A DNA stretch of 15,870 nt. Source: Pectinatus sp. GTDB lineage: Bacteria > Bacillota > Negativicutes > Selenomonadales > Selenomonadaceae. Below, in pieces: positions 14,507 to 15,870 of this stretch. Location: positions 1-15,870 of the forward strand of contig JAHHSR010000038.1 of NCBI GenBank assembly GCA_020025075.1, read 5' to 3'. Made by a program: the position numbers and the translations under genes. The notes under the pieces are model-generated. The model had not been told where the DNA came from, did not search any database, and saw only the letters and a program-made list of their open reading frames with translations. Each line of letters starts with the position of its first letter. Position 1 is the stretch's first letter.

Positions 14507-15706
14507 TCATTTGAAAAAATAAGGCGAATAGAGATAATCACGCCCCTTTAGGGTGGGCGGCTCATAGCAGAGTGCCTGCATTTCTGTTGCGCGCAGGTCG
14601 AAAAGAAGCATCTTTTGCTCGGCTGAGAGATCTTTTGCGGCAAGATATGCTTCTTCTGGTAAAAAGCCAGTCAATTTAGTCAAAAGCGGCAAGGCTGAGT
14701 TTTCCTTTATTTTGCTTAAAAAAGGCAATCCTTTGGGGCTTGCCCCCAAAAGGCGCGCATAAAGCGGGCCGGTTTTTTTCGCCATTTTTAGGTCTTTCTC
14801 ATAAATGTCCAAGAGAATCTGGCAGAGCGAGCGCTTGAGACGGCTGTAATGGCAGCTTTTTGTCTTTGCTGAGAGTAAAAGTTCTTCAAGTGATGTTGCC
14901 TGGCGCGCCGCCTTTAAAAAGCGGCTGCCCAGGCCGTCTTTAAGGCCTGAAAAATTTTCTAGCCGTATAGGATCCATCTGACGCAATTTTTCTAGGCATA
15001 AAAGAAAAAGGCGAGAAAAATCGGCGGCCCTTTTTTCTTCTGGGTTCAAGAGAGGTGCGGTGGGAATGAAGGAAGTACAATGGCTAAACCCCTCTTTTTT
15101 CCACAAGGAGCGCAAAAAACTGGCACTGGCGATGTTGCCCAAAGGACTTTTGGCATCGTGCAAGACGTCTTCGCGCTTAATGCAAAGCGGTGTCAAAGGT
15201 GTGCCTATGGAAGAATTGGCCTTAAGATATTCGACCGCCAAAATATCGTTGGGATTTTTGATGATTTGGGCGCCAGATGGAAAGTCATTTTCCAATGCTT
15301 TTTCTAGTGCTTGAGCATAATTTAGTTTCTTGTCGATTTTTTTGCTGTCAAAATTAGAAAGATAGAGTGCTGTCTGCTCTAGTGCGACCAGGTCGGCGCT
15401 TTCGCTGCCAAAACCAAAAGCGTCGACGATGCCTAATCGTTTTAAAAGCGAGATGCCGCCAAAGGCAAAGCCTTCGGCACTTTGCAGGCAAAAAACGGCT
15501 GGCAGCTCGAAGACGAGGTCGGCGCCATTTTCAATAGCACATTTAGCGCGCAGCCATTTGTCAGCGATTGCCGGTTCACCGCGCTGCACAAAATTGCCGC
15601 TCATCACGGCAACGATTAAATGACAGCCTTTTTGGCGCAGCTTTTTAAATAAGAGCGCATGTCCATTATGGAAGGGATTAAATTCGCAGATTATGCCACA
15701 GTTCAT
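14507..15706 (-). CDS. tmcAL: tRNA(Met) cytidine acetate ligase TmcAL (YlbM)
   Basis: 399 residues, normal length for the family. The N-terminus MNCGIICEFNPFHNGHALLF holds the nucleotidyltransferase HxGH-type motif (HNGH, 13-16), followed by VMSGNFVQRGEPA (34-46) and an ADLVFELP stretch (63-70), all typical of TmcAL. The enzyme activates acetate with ATP and acetylates C34 of elongator tRNA-Met (ac4C), aiding AUA/AUG discrimination. ATG 15706 is preceded by AAAGGAG 7 nt upstream. The gene runs convergent to the dnaE operon and seems monocistronic within the window. Confidence 0.95.
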   Translation of the reverse strand: MNCGIICEFNPFHNGHALLFKKLRQKGCHLIVAVMSGNFVQRGEPAIADKWLRAKCAIENGADLVFELPAVFCLQSAEGFAFGGISLLKRLGIVDAFGFGSESADLVALEQTALYLSNFDSKKIDKKLNYAQALEKALENDFPSGAQIIKNPNDILAVEYLKANSSIGTPLTPLCIKREDVLHDAKSPLGNIASASFLRSLWKKEGFSHCTSFIPTAPLLNPEEKRAADFSRLFLLCLEKLRQMDPIRLENFSGLKDGLGSRFLKAARQATSLEELLLSAKTKSCHYSRLKRSLCQILLDIYEKDLKMAKKTGPLYARLLGASPKGLPFLSKIKENSALPLLTKLTGFLPEEAYLAAKDLSAEQKMLLFDLRATEMQALCYEPPTLKGRDYLYSPYFFK

Positions 15707-15768
15707 AAAAAACTCCTTTATTTGTTGTTTGGCGCAAGTGATGAAAAGATAGAGCGAAGATATCTCTA

Positions 15769-15797
15769 AATATAATATCTAAAGCCCTTTTGGACAA
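15769..15797 (-). promoter_or_regulatory. Likely promoter of tmcAL
   Basis: Minus strand: -35 TTGTCC (15792-15797), 17-nt spacer, -10 TATATT (15769-15774), about 60 nt before the ATG. Confidence 0.5.
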
Positions 15798-15827
15798 GTT
15801 GCATAAATAAAAGGCATTTATCATAAT

Positions 15828-15870
15828 CCGCCAGAAGACTCCTTCCTCTTAGGTGGGAGATGAATGGCGG
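15828..15870. repeat. Imperfect hairpin, possibly an IS200/IS605-type end
   Basis: Nested pairing: CCGCCA/TGGCGG on the outside, a 5/5 internal loop, then CTCC/GGAG, a weak pair, CCT/AGG and a 3-nt loop. The inner part CTCCTTCCTCTTAG resembles CTCCCGCCTCTTAG at 33-46 (12 of 14 bases). It could be a subterminal hairpin of a second element beyond the right edge, or a small intergenic repeat. The window ends exactly at its last base. Confidence 0.35.

Overview
The window looks like a chromosomal segment of a low-to-moderate GC Bacillota (Firmicutes), possibly a Negativicutes-type anaerobe. The support is the gene order secG–esterase–rnr–smpB, Gram-positive style Shine-Dalgarno sites with frequent TTG/GTG starts (secG, esterase, rnr, the restriction gene), TPP-riboswitch-controlled ECF thiamine transporters, a DUF1292 protein and TmcAL. 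The lineage below phylum is a guess.

Layout. Positions 1-71 appear to be the tail of an IS200/IS605-type tnpB and its right end, running straight into the 3' end of the first thiT. Positions 68-1963 hold two tandem copies of one unit (promoter, TPP aptamer, terminator, thiT), both on the minus strand, separated by an AT-rich stretch with two tiny ORFs. Positions 1997-4774 hold a type II restriction-modification system: a Sau3AI/MutH-family endonuclease (+) and a C5-cytosine methyltransferase (-), tail to tail, predicted to act on GATC. After an unexplained ~250 bp spacer come, on the minus strand and in transcription order from the right, secG, a carboxylesterase, rnr and smpB, ending at a strong terminator. 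From 9028 the plus strand carries dnaE, a beta-CASP metallo-beta-lactamase RNase-like gene and a DUF1292 gene as one operon. This stops at a perfectly palindromic terminator shared with the convergent tmcAL (-). The last 43 bases are an imperfect hairpin, possibly another IS200/IS605 end.

The most striking observation is about GATC. A by-eye scan finds only 9 GATC tetranucleotides in 15,870 bp, against about 62 expected from equal base use. Five of the nine lie in the methyltransferase gene and its promoter, and the restriction gene has none. Two of them sit 2 nt apart inside the predicted methyltransferase promoter, one forming the end of the -35 box. This suggests a long-resident GATC-specific system that has shaped the surrounding genome and may sense its own methylation state to control methyltransferase expression.
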